From contig JAGHZG010000103.1 of assembly GCA_017743275.1 (NCBI GenBank), positions 1 through 6,299 on the forward strand: a stretch of DNA of 6,299 nucleotides, given 5' to 3'. Below are positions 1 through 5,360 of the stretch, in pieces. This DNA comes from Chloroflexota bacterium. GTDB lineage: Bacteria; Chloroflexota; Anaerolineae; B4-G1; DUEL01. The translations under genes were made by a program, and so were the position numbers. The first letter of the stretch is position 1. Each line of letters starts with the position of its first letter. The notes below the pieces were generated by a model. It saw nothing but the letters and a program-made list of their open reading frames with translations. It was not told the origin of the DNA and searched no databases.

Positions 1-2
1 GC

Positions 3-749
3 GCGCGGGATTGCCTCCGGGCCTGCCCCGTCGGCGCGCTGGAACTGACCCCCCCGGGGATGCGGATTGATCGGGCGCGCTGTACGGTCTGTGGGGACTG
101 CGCCCGGGCCTGCCCGGCGGGCGCGCTGGAGGTCATCGGGCGGGAGTGGACGCCGGGGGCGCTCCTGGCCGAGATTGAGAAGGACCGGGTGTTCTACGAG
201 ACCTCCGGCGGCGGCGTCACCTTCTCCGGCGGCGAGCCGATGCGCCAGGCGGACTTCGTCCGGGAGGTGGCCCGCCTCTGCTATGAGGCCGGCATCCATG
301 TCGCCCTGGACACCTGCGGCGCTGTGCCCTGGGAGCAGTACGAGGCGGTCCTCCCCTGGGTGGACCTGGTCCTCTACGATCTGAAAATCTGGGACCCCGA
401 CCGGCATCGGGCGGCGACGGGTGTGGAGAACGCGCGGATTCTGGAGAACGCGCGCCGCTTTGCCGCCGCGGGCCGCCCGATGTGGATTCGGACCCCCGTC
501 ATCCCGAACTACACCGCCGACGAGGCCAACATCGCGGCCCTGGCGGCCTTCATCGCCCGGGAACTCCCCACCGTTCAGCGGTGGGACCTGCTGGCCTACA
601 CCAACCTGGGCCAGCCCAAGTACCACCGGCTGGACCGGCCCTACGCGCTGGAGGGCGTCCCCCTACTGACGCGGGAGGAAATGGAGGCCGTCCACGCGCT
701 GGCCCTGCGGTGGGTGCCCGTCGCCCGCTGGTCCGGCGCCACGCGCTGA
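3..749 (+). CDS. Glycyl-radical-enzyme activase (radical SAM), C-terminal part, cut by left edge
   Basis: This family uses a radical SAM [4Fe-4S] cluster and S-adenosylmethionine to place the stable glycyl radical on a partner enzyme. The reading frame is open to the left edge, so the radical SAM CxxxCxxC motif lies outside the window. Visible first is the end of one ferredoxin-type cluster motif (DCLRACP, Cys codons at 12 and 24). A second follows (CTVCGDCARACP, Cys codons at 81, 90, 99 and 111). The SAM-binding GGGVTFSGGEP segment is at 207-239, then DLKIWDPDRH and WIRTPVIPNY, both typical of PflA/HpdA/BssD-type activases. The ATG at 60 falls between the two cluster motifs and is internal, not the start. 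The double-cluster insert argues against plain pyruvate formate-lyase activase, which lacks it, and for activases of catabolic enzymes such as decarboxylases or benzylsuccinate-type synthases. The partner enzyme is probably further left. Family call is firm; substrate is unknown. Confidence 0.93.
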   Translation, partial: ARDCLRACPVGALELTPPGMRIDRARCTVCGDCARACPAGALEVIGREWTPGALLAEIEKDRVFYETSGGGVTFSGGEPMRQADFVREVARLCYEAGIHVALDTCGAVPWEQYEAVLPWVDLVLYDLKIWDPDRHRAATGVENARILENARRFAAAGRPMWIRTPVIPNYTADEANIAALAAFIARELPTVQRWDLLAYTNLGQPKYHRLDRPYALEGVPLLTREEMEAVHALALRWVPVARWSGATR

Positions 750-756
750 GATAGCA

Positions 757-812
757 CTGCGCCCTGCGACCTGCGACTTGCGACTTGCGACCTACGCCCT
801 GCGACCTGCGAC
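757..812. repeat. Heptamer tandem repeat, eight units, consensus CTGCGAC
   Basis: Eight consecutive 7-base units fill the gap behind the activase stop codon. In order they are ctgcgcc, ctgcgac, ctgcgac, ttgcgac, ttgcgac, ctacgcc, ctgcgac and ctgcgac. Period 7 is not a multiple of 3, and the tract sits between two genes, so it is unlikely to be coding. A longer reading of the next gene from 778 would translate part of it, but a good ribosome-binding site supports a start at 832. Heptanucleotide intergenic repeats of this style are known from cyanobacteria (STRR sequences). Function unknown. Confidence 0.9.
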
Positions 813-820
813 CGTTCCCT

Positions 821-826
821 GGGAGG
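821..826 (+). promoter_or_regulatory. Ribosome-binding site deciding the start at 832
   Basis: GGGAGG lies five bases before the ATG at 832. The upstream in-frame start at 778 has no comparable site and lies inside the heptamer repeat, so 832 is preferred. The GTG at 829 is in frame too but is only two bases from the Shine-Dalgarno motif. Confidence 0.7.
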
Positions 827-831
827 TTGTG

Positions 832-1650
832 ATGTCCGTACTTTCTCAGTACCCTGCGCTCCTTCAGGCCCTGAAAGAGGAAATGGTGCCCAAGTTTCTG
901 GCGACCCGTTCCGCCGACGGCGTCCCCAACGTGGTGCCGTGTACCTCGCTGATGCCCGCCGGGGATGTGGAGGACCGCCTCATCTTCGGCAACTTCCTGC
1001 TCCGCAAGTCGGTGGGCAACCTGGACGCCGACCCGCGCGTCGGCATCCTGGTGGTCACCCCCGCGCTGGAGGGCTGGATTCTGCAGGGGGAATTTGGGGG
1101 CTGGCAACGGACGGGCCCGTACGTGGACGCGTTGATGAACACCAACCTCCTGCGCTACAACGCCTACACCGGCGTCCGCAACGCGGGCATCGTCCAGGTC
1201 CGGGCCGTCCGGCGGGCCTTCCGGATTTCCCGGCCCCGGATCCTGAGCGAGTACCTGCTGGCTCGCCTCTCCGGTCCCCTGTTCGCCGGAGCCAACGGTT
1301 CCGCCCCGCTGCCGCTTCCGGTGCGGCAGGGGTTCCGGGCCCTCACCGCGCTGCGGGTGCTGGCCTTTCTGGACGACGACGGCGTCCCGCTGACGGCGCC
1401 GGTCCTCTCCCTGCAGCCCGTCGGGGCCCGGACGCTGGTGGGGGCCTGCGGCCTCTCCGCCGACTGGCTGACGCGTCTGCCTGCGGGGGCTCCCGTCGCC
1501 GCCTCGCTCCTGACGCTGGACATCGTCTCCTTCCAGGCCAAAGGGCGCTGGCAGGGGACCCGCCGGGTTCTGGGCCAGTTCGTGGGTGCAATGACGGTGG
1601 CGGAGGTCTACGCTGGCGGTCCGCCCATTCCGGGACAGCGGGTGATGTAG
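832..1650 (+). CDS. Tandem split-barrel protein, pyridoxamine-5'-phosphate-oxidase-like (flavin-binding superfamily)
   Basis: A 272-residue protein. Residues about 10-130 have the layout of the FMN-binding split barrel: FLATRSADGVPNVVP (22-36), DRLIFGNFLLRKSVGNL (48-64), DPRVGILVV (67-75), then GWILQGEF (81-88). Residues about 170-245 repeat the pattern more loosely: LRVLAFLDDDGVPLTAPVLSL (174-194), LPAGAPVAASLLTLD (216-230), then SFQAKGRWQG (233-242). The second half therefore looks like a degenerate duplicate barrel. There is no signal peptide or membrane segment, so it is probably cytoplasmic. Members bind FMN, F420 or haem, and act as reductases, oxidases or binding proteins; the cofactor cannot be read here. 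It lies 9 bases before the CoA-transferase genes and follows the activase, so it probably belongs to the same pathway, perhaps in a redox step. The fold call is fairly sure; the function is not known. Confidence 0.75.
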   Translation: MSVLSQYPALLQALKEEMVPKFLATRSADGVPNVVPCTSLMPAGDVEDRLIFGNFLLRKSVGNLDADPRVGILVVTPALEGWILQGEFGGWQRTGPYVDALMNTNLLRYNAYTGVRNAGIVQVRAVRRAFRISRPRILSEYLLARLSGPLFAGANGSAPLPLPVRQGFRALTALRVLAFLDDDGVPLTAPVLSLQPVGARTLVGACGLSADWLTRLPAGAPVAASLLTLDIVSFQAKGRWQGTRRVLGQFVGAMTVAEVYAGGPPIPGQRVM

Positions 1651-1654
1651 GAGG
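1649..1654 (+). promoter_or_regulatory. Ribosome-binding site overlapping the preceding stop codon
   Basis: AGGAGG shares two bases with the TAG stop of the split-barrel gene and sits five bases before the ATG at 1660. This suggests translational coupling, and it supports the longer N-terminus of the CoA-transferase A subunit rather than an internal start. Confidence 0.7.
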
Positions 1655-1659
1655 CAAAG

Positions 1660-2679
1660 ATGGAAATCCTCAAAGAAGGCCACGGTGAACTGGTCGGCTG
1701 GCACGACCCGGACGAGCATCGCCAGTGGGTGCGGGAGAACAAATCCCGCGAACTGAAGGACAAACGGATGACCGTCTCCGAGGCGGTGGAGAAATTCGTC
1801 CACGACGGGGACTTCATCGCCTGCGGCGGCTTCGGCCACGTCCGCATTCCGATGGCCCTGATCTACGAAATTGTCCGCCAGGGCAAGCGGAATCTGACCA
1901 TGGCCGGCAAGACCGCCGTCCACGACATAGACATCCTCATCGGCGCCGGATGCGTGAGCCGGGTGGAGGTCGCCTACTCCTTCGGCCACGAACTGCGCGG
2001 CCTCTCCCCCGCCGGGCGGCGCGCGGTGGAGACCGGGAAGTGCAAGGTGGTGGCCGAAATCAGCAACGCGGGCTACCAGTGGCGCTTCCTGGCCGCCGCG
2101 ATGGGCCTCCCCTTCATCCCCGCCCGTATCCTGATGGGCACCGACACCTTTGAGAAAAGTTCCGCCAAAATCGTCCGCGACCCCTGGAGCGGCAAGCCCG
2201 TCTGCCTGCTACCGGCGGCCTATCCGGACGTCGCTATGTTCCACGTCCCCCGCTGCGACAAATACGGCAACGCCCAGATTGACGGCATCCTGGTGGAGGA
2301 TTTTGAACTCTCCCGTGCCGCGCGGCGGGTCATTGTCACCACCGAAGAGATTGTGGACGAGGAGGTCATCCGCCGTGCGCCGGACCGGACGGTCATTCCC
2401 TTCTACCTGGTGGACGCGGTGTGCGAGGTGCCCTGGGGCGCGCACCCCACCCAGATGCCCTATCTGTACTACTTTGACGAGGAGCACATCCGGGAGTGGC
2501 TCACCCTTTCCCGGACGGAGGAGGGAACGAAGGCCTATTTTGACCGGTACGTCTTCGGTGTGAGGGATTTTGAGGAGTACCTGGAGAGGGTGGGGGGCAT
2601 CCGCAAACTGAACTACCTGAAACGGGTGGAGCAACTGCGGGAGTCTATGTGGGTGCCGGAGGAGGGAAGGAATGGCTGA
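1660..2679 (+). CDS. Type I CoA-transferase, subunit A (glutaconate CoA-transferase GctA-like)
   Basis: The subunit is 339 residues. With its B partner it should move CoA between acyl-CoA and a free carboxylic acid. From residue 37 it follows the GctA pattern closely: MTVSEAVEKFVHDGDFIACGG (37-57), LPFIPARILMGTD (150-162), DKYGNAQIDG (200-209), VTTEEIVDEEVIRR (226-239), WGAHPTQMPYLYYFDEE (259-275) and a C-terminal part with VFGVRDFEEYLERVGGIRKLN (298-318). The first 36 residues are a charged extension absent from the classic enzyme. The AGGAGG before 1660 supports including it. The next gene begins inside its last codons, as expected for two subunits of one complex. It is the GctA subfamily rather than acetoacetate or succinyl-CoA transferases, but the acid substrate is unknown; glutaconate itself is not implied. 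IpdA, a cholesterol-ring hydrolase, is a relative. The catalytic glutamate in the partner favours transferase activity. Confidence 0.9.
   Translation: MEILKEGHGELVGWHDPDEHRQWVRENKSRELKDKRMTVSEAVEKFVHDGDFIACGGFGHVRIPMALIYEIVRQGKRNLTMAGKTAVHDIDILIGAGCVSRVEVAYSFGHELRGLSPAGRRAVETGKCKVVAEISNAGYQWRFLAAAMGLPFIPARILMGTDTFEKSSAKIVRDPWSGKPVCLLPAAYPDVAMFHVPRCDKYGNAQIDGILVEDFELSRAARRVIVTTEEIVDEEVIRRAPDRTVIPFYLVDAVCEVPWGAHPTQMPYLYYFDEEHIREWLTLSRTEEGTKAYFDRYVFGVRDFEEYLERVGGIRKLNYLKRVEQLRESMWVPEEGRNG
2660..2665 (+). promoter_or_regulatory. Ribosome-binding site for the B subunit, inside the A subunit gene
   Basis: AGGAGG lies six bases before the ATG at 2672, within the last coding bases of the A subunit. 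Together with the 8-base overlap of the two genes it indicates coupled, roughly equal translation of the subunits. Confidence 0.7.
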
Positions 2680-3442
2680 GGCCCGCTACACCCCGACCGA
2701 ACTGCTGGCCTGCGTCGCCGCGCGCCTGCTGGAGGACGGCAAATCCGTTTTCGTGGGGACGGGCCTACCCATGATTGCGGCCATGCTGGCCCAGCGCACC
2801 CACGCCCCGAACCTGCTCATCATCTTTGAGGCCGGTGGCATCGGCCCTCAGGTGCCGGTCCTCCCCATTTCTGTGGGGGATTCCCGGACCTTCTACCGGG
2901 CCGTGGGTGCCTCTTCTATGCACGACGTGATGAGTGCCCTGCAGAGCGGGTACGTGGACTACGGCTTCCTGGGCGCGGCCGCTATTGACCCCTACGGCAA
3001 CATCAACACTACCGTCTTCGGGGACTGGGAGCGCCCGGAGGTCCGCCTGCCCGGTAGCGGCGGGGCCAACGATATCGGCTCCCTCTGCTGGCGGACCATC
3101 ATTGTGATGCGCCAGGACCGGCGCCGTTTCCTGAAACGATTGCCCTTCATCACCACTCCCGGCTACCTGACTGGCTCCAGGGCGCGGGAGGCCGCCGGTC
3201 TGCCGGAAGGCACCGGCCCCTATCGGGTGATCACGCAGTTGGGGGTGTACGGCTTTGACGAGGCGACCCGACGCCTGATGCTCATCAGCCGCCATCCGGG
3301 GGTGACTGTTGAGGAGATTCAGGCCAACAGCGAGTTTGAGATCATCATCCCCGCCGATGTGCCGGAGAGTGCGCCGCCCACGCCGGAAGAGCAGCGCATC
3401 CTGCGGGAAATTGATCCCACTGGGATGGTGATCGGGGGGTGA
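2672..3442 (+). CDS. Type I CoA-transferase, subunit B (GctB-like), catalytic glutamate present
   Basis: This 256-residue subunit carries the catalytic carboxylate. The family's nucleophilic glutamate (Glu54 in Acidaminococcus GctB) matches Glu53 here, in LLIIFEAGGIG (48-58). Other GctB landmarks follow in order: GTGLPMIAAMLAQR (29-42), LPISVGDSRTF (64-74), GAAAIDPYGNINTTVFGDW (100-118), GSGGANDIGS (126-135), a TIIVM stretch (140-144), FITTPGYLTG (157-166), GVYGFDEATRRLML (193-206) and an IDPTG-type tail. The pair should form a cytoplasmic A/B heteromer that passes through a glutamyl-CoA thioester. IpdB-type relatives, which hydrolyse rather than transfer, lack this glutamate, so transferase activity is preferred. 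It is the last gene of the rightward block and is followed by inverted repeats. Specific acid and CoA donor are unknown. Confidence 0.92.
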   Translation: MAEARYTPTELLACVAARLLEDGKSVFVGTGLPMIAAMLAQRTHAPNLLIIFEAGGIGPQVPVLPISVGDSRTFYRAVGASSMHDVMSALQSGYVDYGFLGAAAIDPYGNINTTVFGDWERPEVRLPGSGGANDIGSLCWRTIIVMRQDRRRFLKRLPFITTPGYLTGSRAREAAGLPEGTGPYRVITQLGVYGFDEATRRLMLISRHPGVTVEEIQANSEFEIIIPADVPESAPPTPEEQRILREIDPTGMVIGG

Positions 3443-3451
3443 CGGGCGATG

Positions 3452-3540
3452 TGGGGCAACCGCAAGGGTTGCCCCCTACATCACCGTTGTAGGGGCAGGG
3501 CTTGCCCCTGCCCTGGGGCAACCGCAAGGGTTGCCCCTAC
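3452..3540. repeat. Duplicated palindrome with nested inverted repeats
   Basis: Two identical 24-base copies (3452-3475 and 3514-3537) each fold as a perfect 9-bp stem, GGGGCAACC with GGTTGCCCC, around a 5-base loop. Between them are an 8-bp stem (3473-3480 with 3488-3495) and a 7-bp stem (3491-3497 with 3503-3509). The block from GTAGGGGCA at 3489 to TGCCCCTAC at 3540 is also flanked by 9-base inverted ends. It starts 9 bases past the B subunit stop. The sequence has the look of a dispersed genomic repeat family, and it may also stop or stabilise transcripts. No T-tract follows, so it is not a standard intrinsic terminator. Confidence 0.8.
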
Positions 3541-3567
3541 GGGGACAGGCCGCGGTTTTGCGGCGCA

Positions 3568-3616
3568 GGCGGGGGTTTGCGGCGGCGGCCTTTGGCCGCC
3601 GCCGCAAAACCCCGCC
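3568..3616. terminator. 23-bp hairpin in the convergent gap, possible bidirectional terminator
   Basis: Arms at 3568-3590 and 3594-3616 pair over 23 positions with a single mismatch (3575 against 3609) and a TTT loop. The stem is almost all G and C. It stands between the rightward CoA-transferase genes and the leftward DUF35 gene, ending 9 bases before the DUF35 stop codon, where a terminator for both transcripts is expected. There is no run of T after either arm, so Rho-independent termination in the classic form is not shown. A second copy of part of the left arm (3556-3565) could pair with 3600-3609 instead. It could equally be a repeat element. Confidence 0.4.
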
Positions 3617-3625
3617 GCAGAACCC

Positions 3626-4024
3626 TTACCCCATGCGCGGGCGGAACTTGTAGCCGTAGGCGATGACGCCCTCGTCGCCGTCCGTCTGTATTTGCCGGGT
3701 GACCATCTCCACCGGCATCCCGATGTGCACCTCCTCCGGCGCCACATCGGTCAGTTGGGCCGTCAGCATCGGCCCCTCCTCCAGCCGGACCAGCGCGACG
3801 GTGTAGGGCGCGTACTTCTCAAACCCCGCCGGGGGGTGGTAGACCGTGCTGTAGGAATAGACCTCCCCCCGCCCGCTGAAGACGTAGGGGGTCTGGGCCG
3901 GTGCCTCGCACTCCGGACAGACGTCCCGGGGCGGGAAAATCGCCGCCCCGCATTTCTCGCAGATTTCCCCCACCAATCGGTACCGCTGATTTCGCAGCCG
4001 CCAGTTCTTGCTGGGAAGACTCAT
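3626..4024 (-). CDS. DUF35 family zinc-ribbon/OB-fold protein, partner of thiolase and HMG-CoA synthase
   Basis: This 132-residue protein has an N-terminal helix region, then a rubredoxin-like zinc ribbon with two CxxC pairs (Cys22/Cys25 and Cys36/Cys39, in ICEKCGAAIFPPRDVCPEC). An OB-fold follows: GRGEVYSYSTVYHPP (52-66), PYTVALVRLEEGPMLTAQL (73-91), then GMPVEMV (102-108). Length and layout are normal for the family. In the archaeal complex the DUF35 protein bridges thiolase and HMG-CoA synthase and helps form the shared CoA-binding channel; it has no catalysis of its own. Here it is the last gene after those two partners, 79 bases beyond the thiolase stop. GGAGG (4030-4034) stands five bases before its ATG. 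Similar small subunits also pair with thiolases in degradation pathways, for example BbsA. Confidence 0.93.
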   Translation of the reverse strand: MSLPSKNWRLRNQRYRLVGEICEKCGAAIFPPRDVCPECEAPAQTPYVFSGRGEVYSYSTVYHPPAGFEKYAPYTVALVRLEEGPMLTAQLTDVAPEEVHIGMPVEMVTRQIQTDGDEGVIAYGYKFRPRMG

Positions 4025-4029
4025 TTTTA

Positions 4030-4034
4030 CCTCC
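4030..4034 (-). promoter_or_regulatory. Ribosome-binding site of the DUF35 gene
   Basis: On the minus strand GGAGG lies five bases before the ATG at 4024. It fixes the start and shows that the gene is translated from its own site, not by overlap with the thiolase. Confidence 0.7.
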
Positions 4035-4042
4035 GGATGAAG

Positions 4043-4122
4043 GAATCAAGGAATCAAAGAATCAGCGATCAGCGATCAGCAATCAGCAATCAGCAATCAG
4101 CAATCAGCAATCACGAATCAGA
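4043..4122. repeat. Octamer-then-heptamer tandem repeat, consensus AATCAGC
   Basis: Three 8-base units (gaatcaag, gaatcaaa, gaatcagc; 4043-4066) pass into eight 7-base units (4067-4122): gatcagc twice, aatcagc four times, aatcacg, aatcaga. The tract fills the gap between the thiolase and DUF35 genes and runs into the thiolase: its stop codon (4104-4106) and the last codons (IRDC) lie inside the array. It is much less GC-rich than the flanking genes. Function unknown. Confidence 0.9.
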
Positions 4123-5261
4123 ATGTGTGTGATGACCGTCGCGCCACTGCCGCCGATGTTCTGGGCCATACCGACCCGCGCGTCCGGGACCTGGTTGGCC
4201 CCAGCCTCGCCCCGCAGTTGCTGGACGACCTCCACGACCTGATAGACCCCCGTCGCGCCGACAGGATGCCCCCGCGCCTTCAGGCCGCCCATGGTGGCGA
4301 CCGGAATCCGGCCCTGGGGGGTGATTTCACCATCCAGCGCCAGTCGGACCCCCTCCCCGCGCCGGGCAAACCCCGCCGCCTCCAGACTCAGCGCGGCCAT
4401 AATGCTGAAGGCGTCGTGGAGTTCAAAGAGGTCCACCTCCTCCGGACCGATGTCGGCCTGCTGGTAGGCCCGCCAGGCCGAGAGGGCTGCCGCTTCCAGC
4501 ACCAGCGGGTCCCGCCGATCGTGGATGGCCACCGTATCCGTCGCCACCGCCGACGCCGCGATGCGGATGACGGGCTTCCCGCTCCCCCGGACCCAGTCAG
4601 CGGGGGCCAGCACCACCGCCGCCGCGCCGTCCGCCACGGGCGACGAGTCCAGCAGGTTGATGGGGTCGGCAATCATCCGGGCTCTGGCGTACGCCTCCGG
4701 CGTCACCTTCATATGGAACATCGCGTACGGGTTGTTCATCCCGTTGGCGTGCGCGTTGATGGTGAAGGGCGCGAAGTCCTCTTTCTTGTAGCCGTACTCG
4801 TACATATACCGGCGCATCAGCAGCGCGTTGAGGGCGACGAAGGTCAGGCCGTGGGCGACCTCGTGGTCGGCGTCGGCGGCCATGGCCAGCGCGGCGGTGG
4901 CCTCCGGGCCGGTGGCGTCGGTCATCTTCTCCACACCGACGACCAGGACGACGTCCGCCAGCCCCCCGGCGACGGCGACGTAGCCCAGCCGGAGCGCGGC
5001 CGCGCCGGACCCGCAGGCCGCCTCCACCTTGACCGCCTCCACGCCCCGCAGCCCGGCGAAGTCCGCCACCAGCGCGCCCAGGTGCTCCTGCCCGGTCAGT
5101 TCGCCGCTGAGCATGTTGCCCACGTAGAGCGCGTCCACATGCTCCACCCCGGCGTCCCGCATCGCGGCCTGGAGCGCCTCCAGCGACAGGTGGCGCAAAT
5201 CCTTCTCCCAGTGCTCCCCGACTTTGGTCTGACCGATGCCGATAATCGCAACGTCTCTCAT
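4104..5261 (-). CDS. SCP-x-type thiolase (acetyl-CoA acetyltransferase of the HMG-CoA synthase/DUF35 complex)
   Basis: A complete 385-residue thiolase. The acylated nucleophile is Cys83 in VEAACGSGAAAL; the catalytic histidines are His282 (FELHDAFS) and His332 (GGLKARGHPVGATG). The C-terminal motif is AQNIGGSGA, with no second cysteine, which separates the SCP-x/archaeal class from the classic CxG biosynthetic thiolases. Substrate-side features of the class include VGVEKMTD (108-115) and SSPVADGAAAVVL (206-218). In the archaeal complex this enzyme joins two acetyl-CoA into acetoacetyl-CoA, an unfavourable step pulled by direct hand-over to HMG-CoA synthase. Placement between HMG-CoA synthase and DUF35 genes supports that role. 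Thiolytic cleavage of a 3-oxoacyl-CoA in catabolism is the main alternative. The start has GAGGA (5268-5272) six bases upstream. Its last residues are encoded by the AATCAGC repeat. Confidence 0.93.
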   Translation of the reverse strand: MRDVAIIGIGQTKVGEHWEKDLRHLSLEALQAAMRDAGVEHVDALYVGNMLSGELTGQEHLGALVADFAGLRGVEAVKVEAACGSGAAALRLGYVAVAGGLADVVLVVGVEKMTDATGPEATAALAMAADADHEVAHGLTFVALNALLMRRYMYEYGYKKEDFAPFTINAHANGMNNPYAMFHMKVTPEAYARARMIADPINLLDSSPVADGAAAVVLAPADWVRGSGKPVIRIAASAVATDTVAIHDRRDPLVLEAAALSAWRAYQQADIGPEEVDLFELHDAFSIMAALSLEAAGFARRGEGVRLALDGEITPQGRIPVATMGGLKARGHPVGATGVYQVVEVVQQLRGEAGANQVPDARVGMAQNIGGSGATVITHILIRDC

Positions 5262-5267
5262 CGGAAT

Positions 5268-5272
5268 TCCTC
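5268..5272 (-). promoter_or_regulatory. Ribosome-binding site of the thiolase gene, touching a hairpin
   Basis: GAGGA on the minus strand lies six bases before the ATG at 5261. It directly follows the 3' arm of the long inverted repeat at 5273-5359, so folding of that RNA could affect ribosome access. Confidence 0.6.
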
Positions 5273-5359
5273 ACCACGAAGACACAAAGACACGAAGTGT
5301 TTTAATTTTTTAATTGTTAATTGTTAATTTTTAACTTTGTGTCTTCGTGTCTTTGTGGT
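5273..5359. repeat. Long inverted repeat with octamer arms and AT-rich heptamer loop
   Basis: Arms at 5273-5298 and 5334-5359 are 26 bases each and match as inverted copies except at three positions, all transitions. The left arm is three 8-base units (cacgaaga, cacaaaga, cacgaagt). The 35-base loop is nearly all A and T, with 7-base units ttaattg, ttaattg, ttaattt from 5310. The element fills the gap between the HMG-CoA synthase stop (5361-5363) and the thiolase ribosome-binding site. On the leftward transcript the stem would have two A-C mismatches and one G-U pair. It could be a processing or attenuation signal, or a mobile-like repeat; the AT-rich loop could also hide a promoter, but no convincing -35/-10 pair is visible. 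Confidence 0.88.
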
Positions 5360-5360
5360 T

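Noticed and set aside
778..831. N-terminal extension of the split-barrel protein from an upstream start
   Set aside because: Those 18 codons are mostly the heptamer repeat and give a sequence unlike the family; the Shine-Dalgarno site points to 832.
550..1989. Long minus-strand open frame (479 residues) across the end of the activase, the split-barrel gene and the start of the CoA-transferase
   Set aside because: It lies opposite three genes with clear family motifs, has low-complexity Gly/Arg/Pro-rich translation and no recognisable domain. It is typical of antisense frames in GC-rich DNA.
4067..4122. Possible CRISPR array
   Set aside because: Units are 7 bases with no spacers, and no cas gene is nearby. 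It is a simple tandem repeat.
3449..4132. Plus-strand open frame of 227 residues over the convergent gap and the DUF35 gene
   Set aside because: It translates palindromes and tandem repeats (a QQSAISN-type tail) and the reverse of a well-supported DUF35 gene. No family resemblance.
4125..5327. Plus-strand open frame of 400 residues opposite the thiolase
   Set aside because: The translation is rich in Arg, His, Gly and Val without any motif, and it mirrors a thiolase with all catalytic residues. It also runs into the non-coding inverted repeat.
5299..5333. AT-rich stretch as a promoter for the thiolase gene
   Set aside because: It has several TAATT-like boxes, but they arise from the heptamer repeat, and no spaced -35/-10 pair could be defended. 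Kept only as a remark on the inverted repeat.
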